A stretch of 64,000 nucleotides of DNA. Origin: Chamaecyparis obtusa. Its lineage: Eukaryota; Streptophyta; Pinopsida; Cupressales; Cupressaceae. The translations under genes were made by a program, and so were the position numbers. The stretch lies in assembly GCA_027943335.1 (NCBI GenBank), contig BSBK01014801.1, forward strand, positions 1 to 64,000. Reading direction: 5' to 3'. Shown here piece after piece: positions 21,840 to 32,768 of the stretch. Position 1 is the first letter of the stretch, and every line of letters starts with the position of its first letter. The notes below the pieces were generated by a model that saw only the letters and a program-made list of their open reading frames with translations, did no database searches and was not told where the DNA came from.

Positions 21840-24760
21840 GCATTACAAGAAGAGATTCGTAGAGGAATGAATCTTAACGTCAGAGATGAAAGCGACGATG
21901 AAGCCGAAGAAGAATATCAAGAAGGAGAAGCTGAAATTGTGAACCAGGAGGAAGAAAGACTTTTTCGGGCGATTTCTAAGATTGGAAAAAGACCTAAGAT
22001 TGAGGTTCCTACATTTTTTAAAAATTTTAACCCAGAGGAATTGATCGACTGGATCAACGAATGTGAAGAATATTTTGAGTATGAAGATGTTGAGGATCCT
22101 GATAGGGTCAAATTTGCGAAGGCCAAACTGAAAGGTCATGCAAAGATCTGGTGGTAAGAAATTTAATTGGAGCGAAATAGAAGAGGGAAAGATAAAATCA
22201 CAAGATGGGATCGGATGGTGGAAAAATTGAAGCGACAATTCATTCCTATTGATTATGCGCTTGACCTACTGAAGAAAATGCAAAGTTTGAAGAAAGCAGG
22301 AAAATTTGTTCAGGAGTATACAGAGGAGTTCTATCGACTCCTCATCGGAACAGGCCATGCCGAAGCTGATAAGGAGAAAGTTGCCCGATACCTTAATGGG
22401 TTAAGGCCAAGCATTCAGGAGGAGTTGAATCTGGTTCGAATGAACAGTATTGAGGAGGCATACCAATTTTCCCTAAAAGTAGAGGAAAAGCTGAACAAGA
22501 AATTTGAGAGCAGACAAAATGGAAGAGGTCGCGGTGGACGATCTGGTCGACGGTCATATGGTGGCCGAAATGAAGATCCGAAAAAGAAGGATGAGGCCAG
22601 TAGCAGTCAAAATCAGTGAGGAAATAATTCAAATTGCTTCCAGGATCAGAATAATATAGATCAGAGAGGAAGAGGAAGAGGACAAGGATCTGGAAGATGT
22701 GGCTTTTGTGGAACATGTTTTCACTGTGGAGAAGAAGGTCATAGGGCATTTGAATGTCCTCAGGGCCAAGGCAGAATGGACAGGAGAATGAAGGCCAGAC
22801 CAGAGTTGCACATGTAGATGAAGATGCCAGATCATCAAATTCTGAAGATGCTGAAAGAGAAGAAACGTTGATTAACAGAAGAGTCCTGTTGAGTGGTGAG
22901 AATGAACATGAGCAAAGGAGGAGCTTGTTTCGCACCAGGTGCAAGTGTGAAGGTAAATGTTGTGATGTGATTATTGACAGTGGAAGCACTGACAATTTGT
23001 TGTCAGAAAAGATGGTGACAAAGTTGAAGCTCAAGAGACAGAAACACCCACATCCATATCGGATTGCCTGGGTACAGGATGACCACAAGGTCATGGTCAA
23101 TGAACAATACCTAGTGAAGTTCAAGATCGGCGGGTACCAAGATGAGGTACTATGTGATATCATCTCTATGGATGCATGTCATATGTTATTGGGTAGACCG
23201 TGACAGTTTGACAGATGTGTTGTACACGATGGTCGTGCGAATACCAATTCCCTGACAAAGGATGGAGTGCGACATAAGCTAAAGCCATTGAAAGAGACTG
23301 AAGAAAAGGTATGTGGTAATGCAAGAATAACATTTGTTGATGGAAGGAAATTCATAGATGGTATCAGGCATGAGCATGTATGTTTTTCTTTAATTCCAAA
23401 AGCTGGTAAAGAGGAAGTAGAAGATGTTCCTGTAGAAGTTGCAGATTTGTTGAATAAGTTTCAGGATATTGTATCCGATAACGTGCCTGATGGATTACCA
23501 CCAGTCAGGAAGATCATTCATCAGATGGACTTGATCCAAGGAGCGAGTTTTCCAAATAAGGCAGCACACAGAATGACACCTGCAGAAAGTGAGGAGTTGA
23601 ATAAACAAGTACATGAACTGTTACAGAAAAGATTGATCCGTGAGAGTCTGAGTCCCTGTGCTGTACCAGTGGTATTAGCACCAAAGAAGAATAGAGAATG
23701 GAGGATGTGTACAAATTTTAGAGCAATAAACCAGATCACAATCAAGTATAGGTTTCCGTTGCCACGAATGGATGATATTATGGACTGTTTGAGTGGAGCT
23801 GTGTATTTCTCAAAGATAGATCTGAAGAGTTGATATCACCAGATTCGGATCAGAGAAGGAGATGAATGGAAGACTGCGTTCAAGACAAAGGAAGGACTAT
23901 ATGAGTGGTTAGTCATGCCTTTTGGGCTAACCAATGCACCGAGCACTTTCATGCGGCTCATGAACGAGGTTCTGAAAAAATTTCTAGGTAAGTTTGTTAT
24001 TGTTTACCTAGATGATATTTTGATCTTTAGTAAGACATTGGATGAGCATATGATGCATATTCGTATGGTATTTGAGAAGTTGAGAGAAGAGAAATTGTTG
24101 ATTAATTTAAAGAAGTGCAGTTTTGTGAAGAAAGAGTTGGTGTATTTGGGATTTGTAGTTTCAGCAGAAGGTCTAAAAATAGACCCAGAGAAGGTACAAG
24201 CTATCCTTGAATGGCCTACTCCGAGGAGTGCTGCTAAGGTAAGATCTTTTCATGGTCTAGCTAGCTTTTACAGAAAGTTTATCAAAAATTTTAGTAGTAT
24301 TTGTGGACCCTTGACTGAAACAATGAGAGGTGATAGAAAAGAGTTTAAGTGGACTAATGGGGCAGCAAAGAGTTTTCAATTGTTGAAATAAAAAGTTACA
24401 GAACAACTAGTTTTGGCACTTCCAGATTTTAATAAGGTGTTTCAAGTAGATTGTGATGCTAGTGGTACTGCAATAGGAGCTGTTATGAGCCAAGAAGGTA
24501 AACCTGTTGCTTATTTTAGTGAGAAGTTAAATGATGCCAAGAGGAAATATTCTATTTATGATCAAGAATTTTATGCTATAGTTCAGGCATTAAAGAAGTG
24601 GAGACATTATCTACTTCTTAAGGAGTTTGTTTTGTATACTGATCATCAAGCTTTGCAATATTTGAATAGTCAAGAAAAATTGAATCAAAAGCATTTGAAA
24701 TGGGTTGAGTTTTTTGCAGAGTTATACATTTGTTTTGAAACACAAGAGTGGAAAGTCTAA
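21838..24760 (+). pseudogene. chromovirus unit 4 Gag-PR-RT-RNase H, 5'-truncated
   Basis: Lacks start codon, leader and promoter because of the deletion junction. Gag is open from 21867 to a TAA at about 22155 (GGTAAGAA, from CAA), then from 22167 to TGA 22617 (from CGA). The zinc knuckle is intact (CFHCGEEGH). A 1-base deletion near 22788 (AGGAGAATG) shifts the frame. The protease region carries TGA at about 23201 (from TGG) and the GRKFIDGIRHE block, both shared with unit 2. RT has YLDD (about 24007); further stops are TGA about 23831 (TTGATATC, from GGA) and TAA about 24389 (CAA). T6 run at 24710-24715. Confidence 0.92.
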
Positions 24761-26269
24761 TAGGGTTGCAGATGCTCTTAGCAGAAGGCAACTATTACTG
24801 ATAGAAATGTAAATTGAAGTGGTTGGGTTCAAAGAACTCAAGAATTTGTATCCAGAGGATCCTGATTTTGGTGAAGCTTGGAAAGCTTGTACAGAAACTG
24901 TTACTCTAGACAGGACGAAATGGCTAGATTTTATCATCCAAGATGATATGCTATTCAGAGGGGTCAGTTGTGCATTCCACGAAGTTCTATGAGGGAGAAT
25001 CTTATCAAGGAGAATCATAGCGGAGGATTGGCTGGACATTTTGGTCGTGACAAAACCCTTTCTTTGGTTAGTGAAAATTATTATTGGCCACAATTGTAGC
25101 ACGATGTGAAGAAGTTTGTACAGAGTTGCAGAGTATGTTAGATGGTGAAAGGAGTGAGGCAGAATACAAGGTTGTATCAGCCATTATCTGTACCAGAGAA
25201 GCCTTGGGAGGATATCAGCATGGACTTTGTTCTTGGTTTACCGAGGACACAGCGGGGACACGATTCAATTTTTGTGGTAGTTGATAGATTTTCAAAGATG
25301 GCACATTTTATTCCCTGCAAGAAGACTAATGATGCTGTTCATGTAGCAGAATTGTTTTTCAGAGAAGTAGTGAGACTTCATGGTTTGCCAAAGACCATAG
25401 TTTCAGATCGGGACACTAAGTTTGTTGGATATTTCTGGCGTATGTTGTGGAAGAAGTTGAAGACATATTTGAAGTTTAGTTCATCACATCATCCACAAAC
25501 TGATGGACAGACAGAGGTGGTGAATAGGAGTTTGGGGAATTTATTGAGATGTTTGGTTGGTGATACGCCAACAGGATGGGATTTGATTTTACCACAGGCC
25601 GAATTTGCATACAATAATTCTGTCAATAGGAGCACTGGTAAATCACCATTCGAGATTGTTTATGGAAGTAGTCCACAAAATGCATCTGAATTGAGGAAGA
25701 TAGATAAAGGAGAAATAAGGAGTGCTGAACCTGAAGATTTTGCAGAACACTTGAAGATAATCCATGGGGAGGTGAGGAAGCATATTACCAAGATGAACGC
25801 ACAGTATAAGGCTAAGGAAGATGAGAAAAGGAGGTATAAGGAATTTCAGGTTGGTGATGAAGTCATGGTTCATTTGCGGAAGGAGCGGTTTCCAGTTGGT
25901 ACATATAACAAGCTAAAAATGAAGAAGTTTGGACCATGCAGAATATTGAAGAAACATGATTCAGGAAACGCATATGAGGTAGAATTGCCTACCGAGCTAA
26001 ATATTTCACCAGTGTTTAACATTTCAGATTTGACAGAGTATCATGAAGGAGGTGTTGAAGATGAGGTTGCAGCAGCACAGTGGAATATTCCAGCAACCAG
26101 TTCAGATATCAAGGAGATTGAAGACATACTGGACAGTCGTGTTGGCAGAAGCACAAGGAATAGGATATATGAAGAATATTTGGTCAAATGAAAAGGATGA
26201 CCTGTTGAAGATTCGTCATGGTGAACAAATGAGGAGGTTAACCGTCTTCGTTTTCCTCTGCACGCGTGA
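24711..26269 (+). pseudogene. chromovirus unit 4 integrase-chromodomain, broken
   Basis: A 1-base deletion at about 24960 (AGAGGGGTCAG) shifts the frame ahead of the zinc-binding region. From 25142 the frame is open for 349 codons with [14 protein letters not shown] and QTEVVNRS (all three catalytic residues present), FGPCRIL and most of the chromodomain. It stops at 26189 (AAATGAAAAGG, from TGG); the CGA-to-TGA stop of units 2-6 follows a few codons later. Other damage: TAA about 24811 and TAG about 25099, both from CAG/CAA-type codons. The natural end is TGA 26267-26269. Confidence 0.92.
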
Positions 26270-26307
26270 GTCATGACAGGGTCACTTCTCAAATTACCCC
26301 GTGTGTC

Positions 26308-27163
26308 TGATGCAGGAGCATCTTGGGTGTAAGAGCAATCTTGCATCACCCAAAAATATTTCTATTTTTATATTCAATAAGGGCTATTTTGTGCAGAGCT
26401 GTTATTTATGGGAAGTGACTATTTTTGGTAATTTTTGTATGTGCTCAGAATGATCTGATTTCTTTTTTGGAGGTTCATTTTGGTCATATAAGTCTGCCAG
26501 TAAAGTTTCATTGCCAGATCAAGTGTATATTGGAAGATATTGAAGATTTTTGATATTGGCAGCAGGGTACAGAAACTTTGAACTTAGTTTTGAAGGATTT
26601 AGAGGCCCCAGATGAGGAAAAAAATTTGGGTAAGGGGCGCTTGCGTGGGTCAAGCTTGTAGAGCACTTCGTGGCATTTCTAAAATGGGGTTATAATAGCC
26701 GAGCGGGTCAACTGGTGATTACTTGTGGTTTTCGAAAGTTGGGTGACCTGAAATGGCGGAAAATAATTTTCTTCAAAATTTATGTTTGGGTTTCAAAGGT
26801 TATCTTGAGCTGACTATGATGTAATAAAATGTAAAATAAAATAATTCTAAGTTGGTCGGCCTTATTGGCTAAAATTCTAGAACCTTCCCAGGCGGTGGAA
26901 AATTATCTATATAAGGAAGGCTGTATTATTATCTTAGGCAGTTCAGAATAGTTCTGGGTAGTAGATCTGGGCAATAATTCAAGGCTTTGTCCTACAGAAT
27001 ATTGTAAGGGAATGCTCATGGGGCTTTGCATATTGTAATTCTAAAAGTTTGTAATTCCACATTTGTGGAGATAATAAGAAGCCAATTTTTTGTTCTTGCA
27101 TATTGTTGTTGTTTCTCTATATATGTTATGTGTTTGTGGTATTAAGGGGAGCACCCTTCATTA
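26308..27163 (+). repeat. LTR D (shared by units 4 and 5)
   Basis: 856 bp, ending TTCATTA. TATA box at 26908-26915. Ends in TA like LTRs B and C. Confidence 0.96.
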
Positions 27164-27165
27164 GG

Positions 27166-27177
27166 TGGTATCAGAGC
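27166..27177 (+). other. primer binding site, unit 5
   Basis: Intact TGGTATCAGAGC. The leader that follows (AAATAGAGCGCTGACTG) resembles the leader of unit 1, not those of units 2 and 3. Confidence 0.9.
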
Positions 27178-27264
27178 AGGAGTTCTTGAGTGTGTAAATA
27201 GAGCGCTGACTGTGAGGCAGTTTGCACCAGGACCGTGGCTAGGGTTTCAGTGCGCATCACGAAA

Positions 27265-30264
27265 ATGCCTCCACGAAGGGAACGTGGCGGAAGAGTTGGT
27301 GTTGTAACACCTGAGGTTAGAGAGCTGCAGAGACAAGTGCGAGCATTACAAGAAGAGATTCGTAGAGAAATGAATCTTAATGTCAGAGATGAAAGCGAGG
27401 ATGAAGCCGAAGAAGAATATCAAGAAGGAGAAGCTGAAATTGTGAACCAAGAGGAAGAAAGATTTTTTCGGGCGATTTCCAAGATTGGGAAAAGACCTAA
27501 GATTGAGGTTCCTACATTTTCTAGAAATCTTAACCCAGTGGAATTGATCGACTGGATCAATGAATGTGAGGAATATTTTGAGTATGAAAATTTTGAGGAT
27601 CCTGATAGGGTCAAATTTGCGAAAGCCAGACTGAAAGGTCATGCGAAGATCTGGTGGCAAGAAATTCAATTTGAGCGAAATAGAAGAGGGAAAGATAAAA
27701 TCACAAGATGGGATCGGATGGTTGAAAAATTGAAGCGACAGTTCATTCCTGTTGATTATGCGCTTGACCTACTGAAGAAAATGCAAAGTTTGAAGCAATC
27801 AGGAAAATCTGTTCAGGAGTATACAGAGGAGTTCTATTGACTCCTCATCAGAACAGGCCATGCCGAAGCTGATAAGGAGAAATTTGCCCGATACCTTAAT
27901 GGGTTAAGGCCAAGCATTCAGGAGGAGTTGAATCTGGTTCGAATGAACAGTATTGAGGAGGCATACCAATTTGCCCTAAAAGTAGAGGAAAAGCTGAACA
28001 AGAAATTTGAGAGCAGGCAAAACGGAAGAGGTCACCGTGGACGATCTGGTGGATGGTCATATGGTGGCCGAAATGAAGATCCGAAAAAGAAGGATGAGGC
28101 CAGTAGCAGTCAAAATCAGGGAGGAAATAATTCCAATCACTTCCAGGATCAGAATAATAGAAATCAGAGAGGAAGAAGAAGAGGACAAGGATCTGGAAGA
28201 GGTGGCTTCTGTGGAACATGTTTTCACTGTGGAGAAGAAGGTCATAGGGCATTTGAATGTCCTCAGTGCCAAGGCATAACGGACAGGAGAAATGAAGGCC
28301 AGGCCAGAGTTGCACATGTAGATGAAGATGCCAGATCATCAAATTCTAAAGATGCTGAAAGTGGAGAAACATTGATTAACAGAAGAGTCCTATTAAGTGG
28401 TGAGAATGAACCTGAACAAAGGAGGAGCTTGTTTCGAAACAGGTGCAAGTGTGAAGGTAAATGTTGTGATGTGATTATGGACAGTGGAAGCACTGATAAT
28501 TTGGTGTCAGAAAAGATGGTGACAAAGTTGAAGCTCAAGAGATAGAAACACCCACATCCATATCGGATTGCCTGGGTACATGATGACCATAAGGTCATGG
28601 TCAATGAACAATGTCTAGTGAAGTTCAAGATCGACGGGTACCAAGATGAGGTACTATGTGATATCATCTCTATGGATGCATGTCATATGTTATTGTGTAG
28701 ACCGTGGTAGTTTAACAGATGTGCTGTACACGATGGTCGTGCAAATACCTATTCCCTGACAAATGATGGAGTGCGACATAAGCTAAAGCCATTAAAGGAG
28801 ACTGAAGAAAAGGTATGTGGTAATGTAAGAATAATATTTGTTGATGGAAGGAAATTCCTAGATGGTATGAGGCATAAGCATGTATGTTTTATTTTAATTC
28901 CAAAAGCTGGTAAAGAGGAAGTAGAAGATGTTCCTGTAGAAGTTGCAGATTTGTTGAATGAGTTTCAGTATATTGTATCCGATAACGTGCCTGATGGATT
29001 ACCACTAGTCAGCAAGATCAGTCATCAGATGGACTTGATCTGAGGAGTGAGTTTGCCGAATAAGACAGCACACAGAATGACACCTGCAGAAAGTGAGGAG
29101 TTGAACATACAAGTACATGAACTGTTACAGAAAGGATTGATCTGTGAGAGTCTGAGTCCCTGTGCTGTACCAGCGATATTAGCACCAAAGAAGAATAGAG
29201 AATGGAGGATGTGTACAGATTCCAGAGCAATAAACAAGATCACAATCAAGTATAGGTTTCCATTGCCACGAATGGATGATATTATGGACTGTTTGAGTGG
29301 AGCTGTGTATTTCTCAAAGATAGATCTGAAGAGTGGATATCACTAGATTCGGATCAGAGAAGGAGATGAATGGAAGACTGCCTTCAAGACAAAGGAAGGA
29401 CTATATGAGTGGTTAGTCATGCCTTTTGGGCTAATCAATGCACCGAGCACTTTCATGCGGCTCATGAACGAGGTTTTGAAAAAATTTCTGGGTAAGTTTG
29501 TTATTGTTTACCTAGATGATATTTTGATCTTTAGTAAGACATTGGATGAGCATATGATGTATATTCGTATGGTATTTGAGAAGTTGAGAGAAGAGAAATT
29601 GTTGATTAGTTTGAAGAAGTACAGTTTTGTGAAGAAAGAGTTGGTGTATTTAGGATTTGTAGTTTCAGCAGAAGGTCTAAAAATGGACCCAGAGAAGGTA
29701 CAGGCTATCCTTGAATGGCCTACTCCGACGAGTGCTACTGAGGTAAGATCTTTTCATGGTCTAGCTAGCTTTTACAGAAAGTTTATCAAAAATTTTAGCA
29801 ATATTTGTGGACCCTTGACTGAAACAATGAGAGGGGATAGAAAAGAGTTTAAGTGGACTAATGGGGCAGAAAAAAGTTTTCAATTGTTGAAATAAAAAGT
29901 TACAGAACAACCAGTTTTAGCACTTCCAGATTTTAATAAGGTGTTTCAAGTAGATTGTGATGCTAGTGGTACGACAATTGGAGCTGTTATGAGCCAAGAA
30001 GGTAAACCTGTTACTTATTTCAGTGATAAGTTAAATGATGCCAAGAGGAAATATTCTGTTTATGATCAAAAATTTTATGCTATAGTTCAGGCATTAAAGA
30101 AGTGGAGACATTATCTACTTCCTAAGGAGTTTGTTTTGTATACTGATCATCAAGCTTTGCAATATTTGAATAGTCAATGAAAATTGAATCAAAGGCATTT
30201 GAAATGGGTTGAGTTTTTTGCAGAGTTATACATTTGTTTTGAAATATAGGAGTGGAAAGTCTAA
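27265..30264 (+). pseudogene. chromovirus unit 5 Gag-PR-RT-RNase H, broken
   Basis: ATG 27265 opens about 192 codons of Gag, to TGA 27838 (from CGA). The next segment, 27928-28545, is open through the zinc knuckle (CFHCGEEGHRAFEC, about 28219-28260) and protease (MDSGSTDN). At the position after SSSQNQ this unit keeps a sense codon (GGA) where units 1, 3, 4 and 7 have TGA. Later stops: TAG 28543 (CAG), TGA about 29041 (ATCTGAGG), TAG 29344 (CAG), TAA 29893 (CAA), TGA 30178. RT has YLDD (about 29512). PTSATEV and a FSNICG block are shared only with unit 6. T6 run at 30214-30219. Confidence 0.93.
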
Positions 30265-31773
30265 TAGGGTTGCAGATGCTCTTAGCAGAAGGCAACTATT
30301 GCTGACAGAAATGCAGATTGAAGTGGTTGGGTTCAAGGAACTCAAAAATTTGTATCCAGAGGATCCTGTTTTTGGTGAAGCTTGGAAAGCTTCTACAGAA
30401 CCTGTTACTCTAGACAGGACGAAATGGCTAGATTTTATCATCCAAGATGATATGCTATTCAGAGGGAGTCAGTTGTGCATTCCACAAAGTTCTATGAGGG
30501 AGAATCTTATCAAGGAGAAGCATAGCGGAGGATTGGCTGGACATTTTGGTCATGACAAAACCCTTTCTTTGGTTAGTAAAAATTATTATTGGCCACAATT
30601 GCAGCACGATGTGAAGAAGTTTGTACAGAGTTGCAGAGTATGTCAGATGGCGAAAGGAGTGAAGTAGAATACAGGGTTGTATCAGCCATTATCTGTACCA
30701 GAGAAGCCTTGGGAGGATATCAGCATGGACTTTGTTCTTGGTTTACCGAGGACACAGCGGGGACACGATTCAATTTTTGTGGTAGTTGACAAATTTTCAA
30801 AGATGGCGCATTTTATTCCCTGCAGGAAGACTAATGATGCTGTTCATGTAGCAGAATTGTTTTTCAGAGAAGTAGAGAGACTTCATGGTTTGCCAAAGAC
30901 CATAGTTTCAGATTGGGACACTAAGTTTGTTGGATATTTCTGGCGTACGTTGTGGAAGAAGTTGAAGATAGATTTGAAGTTCAATTCATCACATCATCCA
31001 TAGACTGATGGACAGACAGAGGTGGTGAATAGGAGTTTGGGGAATTTGTTGAAATGTTTAGTTGGAGATAAGCCAACAAGATGGGATTTGATTTTACCAC
31101 AGGCCGAATTTGCATACAATAATTCTGTCAATAGGAGCACTGGTAAATCACCATTTCAGAATGTATATGGAAGTAGTCCACGAAATGCATCTAAATTGAG
31201 AAGATAGATAAAGGAGAAATAAGTAGTGCTGAAGCTGAGGATTTTGCAGAACACTTGAAGAACATCCATGCGGAGGTGAGGAAGCATATTACCAAGATGA
31301 ACGCATAGTATAAGGCTAAGGCAGATGAGAAAAGGAGGTATAAAGAATTTCAGGTTGGTGATGAAGTCATGGTTCATTTGCGGAAAGAGCGGTTTCCAGT
31401 TGGTACATATAACAAGCTGAAAATGAAGAAGTTTGGACCATGCAGGATATTGAAGAAACATGATTCAGGAAACGCATATGAGGTAGAATTGCCTACCGAG
31501 CTAAATATTTCACGAGTGTTTAACATTTCAGATTTGACAGAGTATCATGAAGGAGGTGTTGAAGATGAGGTTGTAGCAGCATAGTGGAATATTCCAGCAA
31601 CCAGTTCAGATATCAAGGAGATTGAAGACATACTGGACAGTCGTGTTGGCAGAAGCACAAGGAATAGGATATATGAAGAATATTTGGTCAAATGGAAAGG
31701 ATGACCTGTTGAAGATTCATCATGGCTAACAAAGGAGGAGGTTAACCATCTTGGTTTTCCTCTGCACGCCTGA
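30215..31773 (+). pseudogene. chromovirus unit 5 integrase-chromodomain, broken
   Basis: HSGGLAGHF and CRVCQMAKG are present, then TAG 30665 (CAG). The core has [14 protein letters not shown] (Arg to Trp) and QTEVVNRS. TAG 31001 in HHP*TDG (from CAG) is shared with unit 6. A 1-base deletion near 31200 (TTGAGAAG) shifts the frame ahead of the C-terminal domain. The chromodomain carries TAG about 31582 (CAG) and the TGA after VKWKG. The natural end is TGA 31771-31773. The deletion explains why this unit is 5,504 bp. Confidence 0.92.
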
Positions 31774-31811
31774 GTCGTGACAGGGTCACTTCTCAAATTA
31801 CCCCGGGTGTC

Positions 31812-32667
31812 TGATGCAGGAGCATCCTGGGTGTAAGAGCAATCTTGCATCACCCAAAAATATTTTTGTTTTTATATTTAATAAGGGCTATTTTGTGCAG
31901 AGCTGTTATTTATGGAAAGTTACTATTTTTGGTAATTTTTGTATGTGCTCAGAATGATCTAATTTCTTTCTTGGAGATTCATTTTGGTCATATAAGTCTG
32001 CCAGTAAAATTTCATTGCTTGATCAAGTGTATATTGGAAGATATTGAAGATTTTTGGTATTGGCAGTAGGGTACAGAAACTTTGAACTCAGTTTTGAAGG
32101 CTTTAGAGGCCCCGGATGAGGTCAAAAATTTGGGTGATGGGCACTTGCACGGGTCGAGCCTATATAGCGCTTCGTGGCATTTCCGAAATGGGGTTATAAT
32201 AGCCGAGCGGGTCAACTGGTGATGACTTGTGGTCTTCGGAAGTTGGGCCACATGAAATGGCAGAAAATATTTTTCTTCAAAATTTATGTTCGGGTTTCAA
32301 AGGTTATCTTGAGCCGACTATGATGTAATAAAATGTAAAATAAAATAATTCTAAGTTGGTCGGCCTTATTGGCTAAAATTTTGGAACCTTCCCAAGCGGT
32401 GGAAAATTGTCTATATAAGGAAGGCTGTATTATTGTCTTAGGCAGTTCAGAATAGTTCTGGGTAGTAGATCTGGGCAATAATTTGAGGCTTTGTCCTACA
32501 GAATATTGTAAGGGAATGCCCATGGGGCTTTGCATATTGTAATTTTGAAAGTTTGTAATTCCACATTTGTGGAGATAATAAGAAGTCAATTTTCTGTTCT
32601 TGCATATTGTTGTTGTTTCTCTATATATGTTTTGTGTTTGTGGTATTAAGGGGAGCACCCTTCATCA
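31812..32667 (+). repeat. LTR E (shared by units 5 and 6)
   Basis: 856 bp with TG...CA ends (TTCATCA, as in LTRs A and F). TATA box at 32412-32419. Confidence 0.96.
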
Positions 32668-32669
32668 GG

Positions 32670-32681
32670 TGGTATTAGAGT
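32670..32681 (+). other. primer binding site, unit 6 (decayed)
   Basis: TGGTATTAGAGT, carrying the same two C-to-T changes as the site after LTR A. Confidence 0.85.
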
Positions 32682-32768
32682 AGAAGTTCTTGAGTGTGTA
32701 AACAGAGTGCCGACTGTGAGGTAGTTTGCACCAGGACCGTGGCTAGGGTTTCACCGCGCATCACGAAA

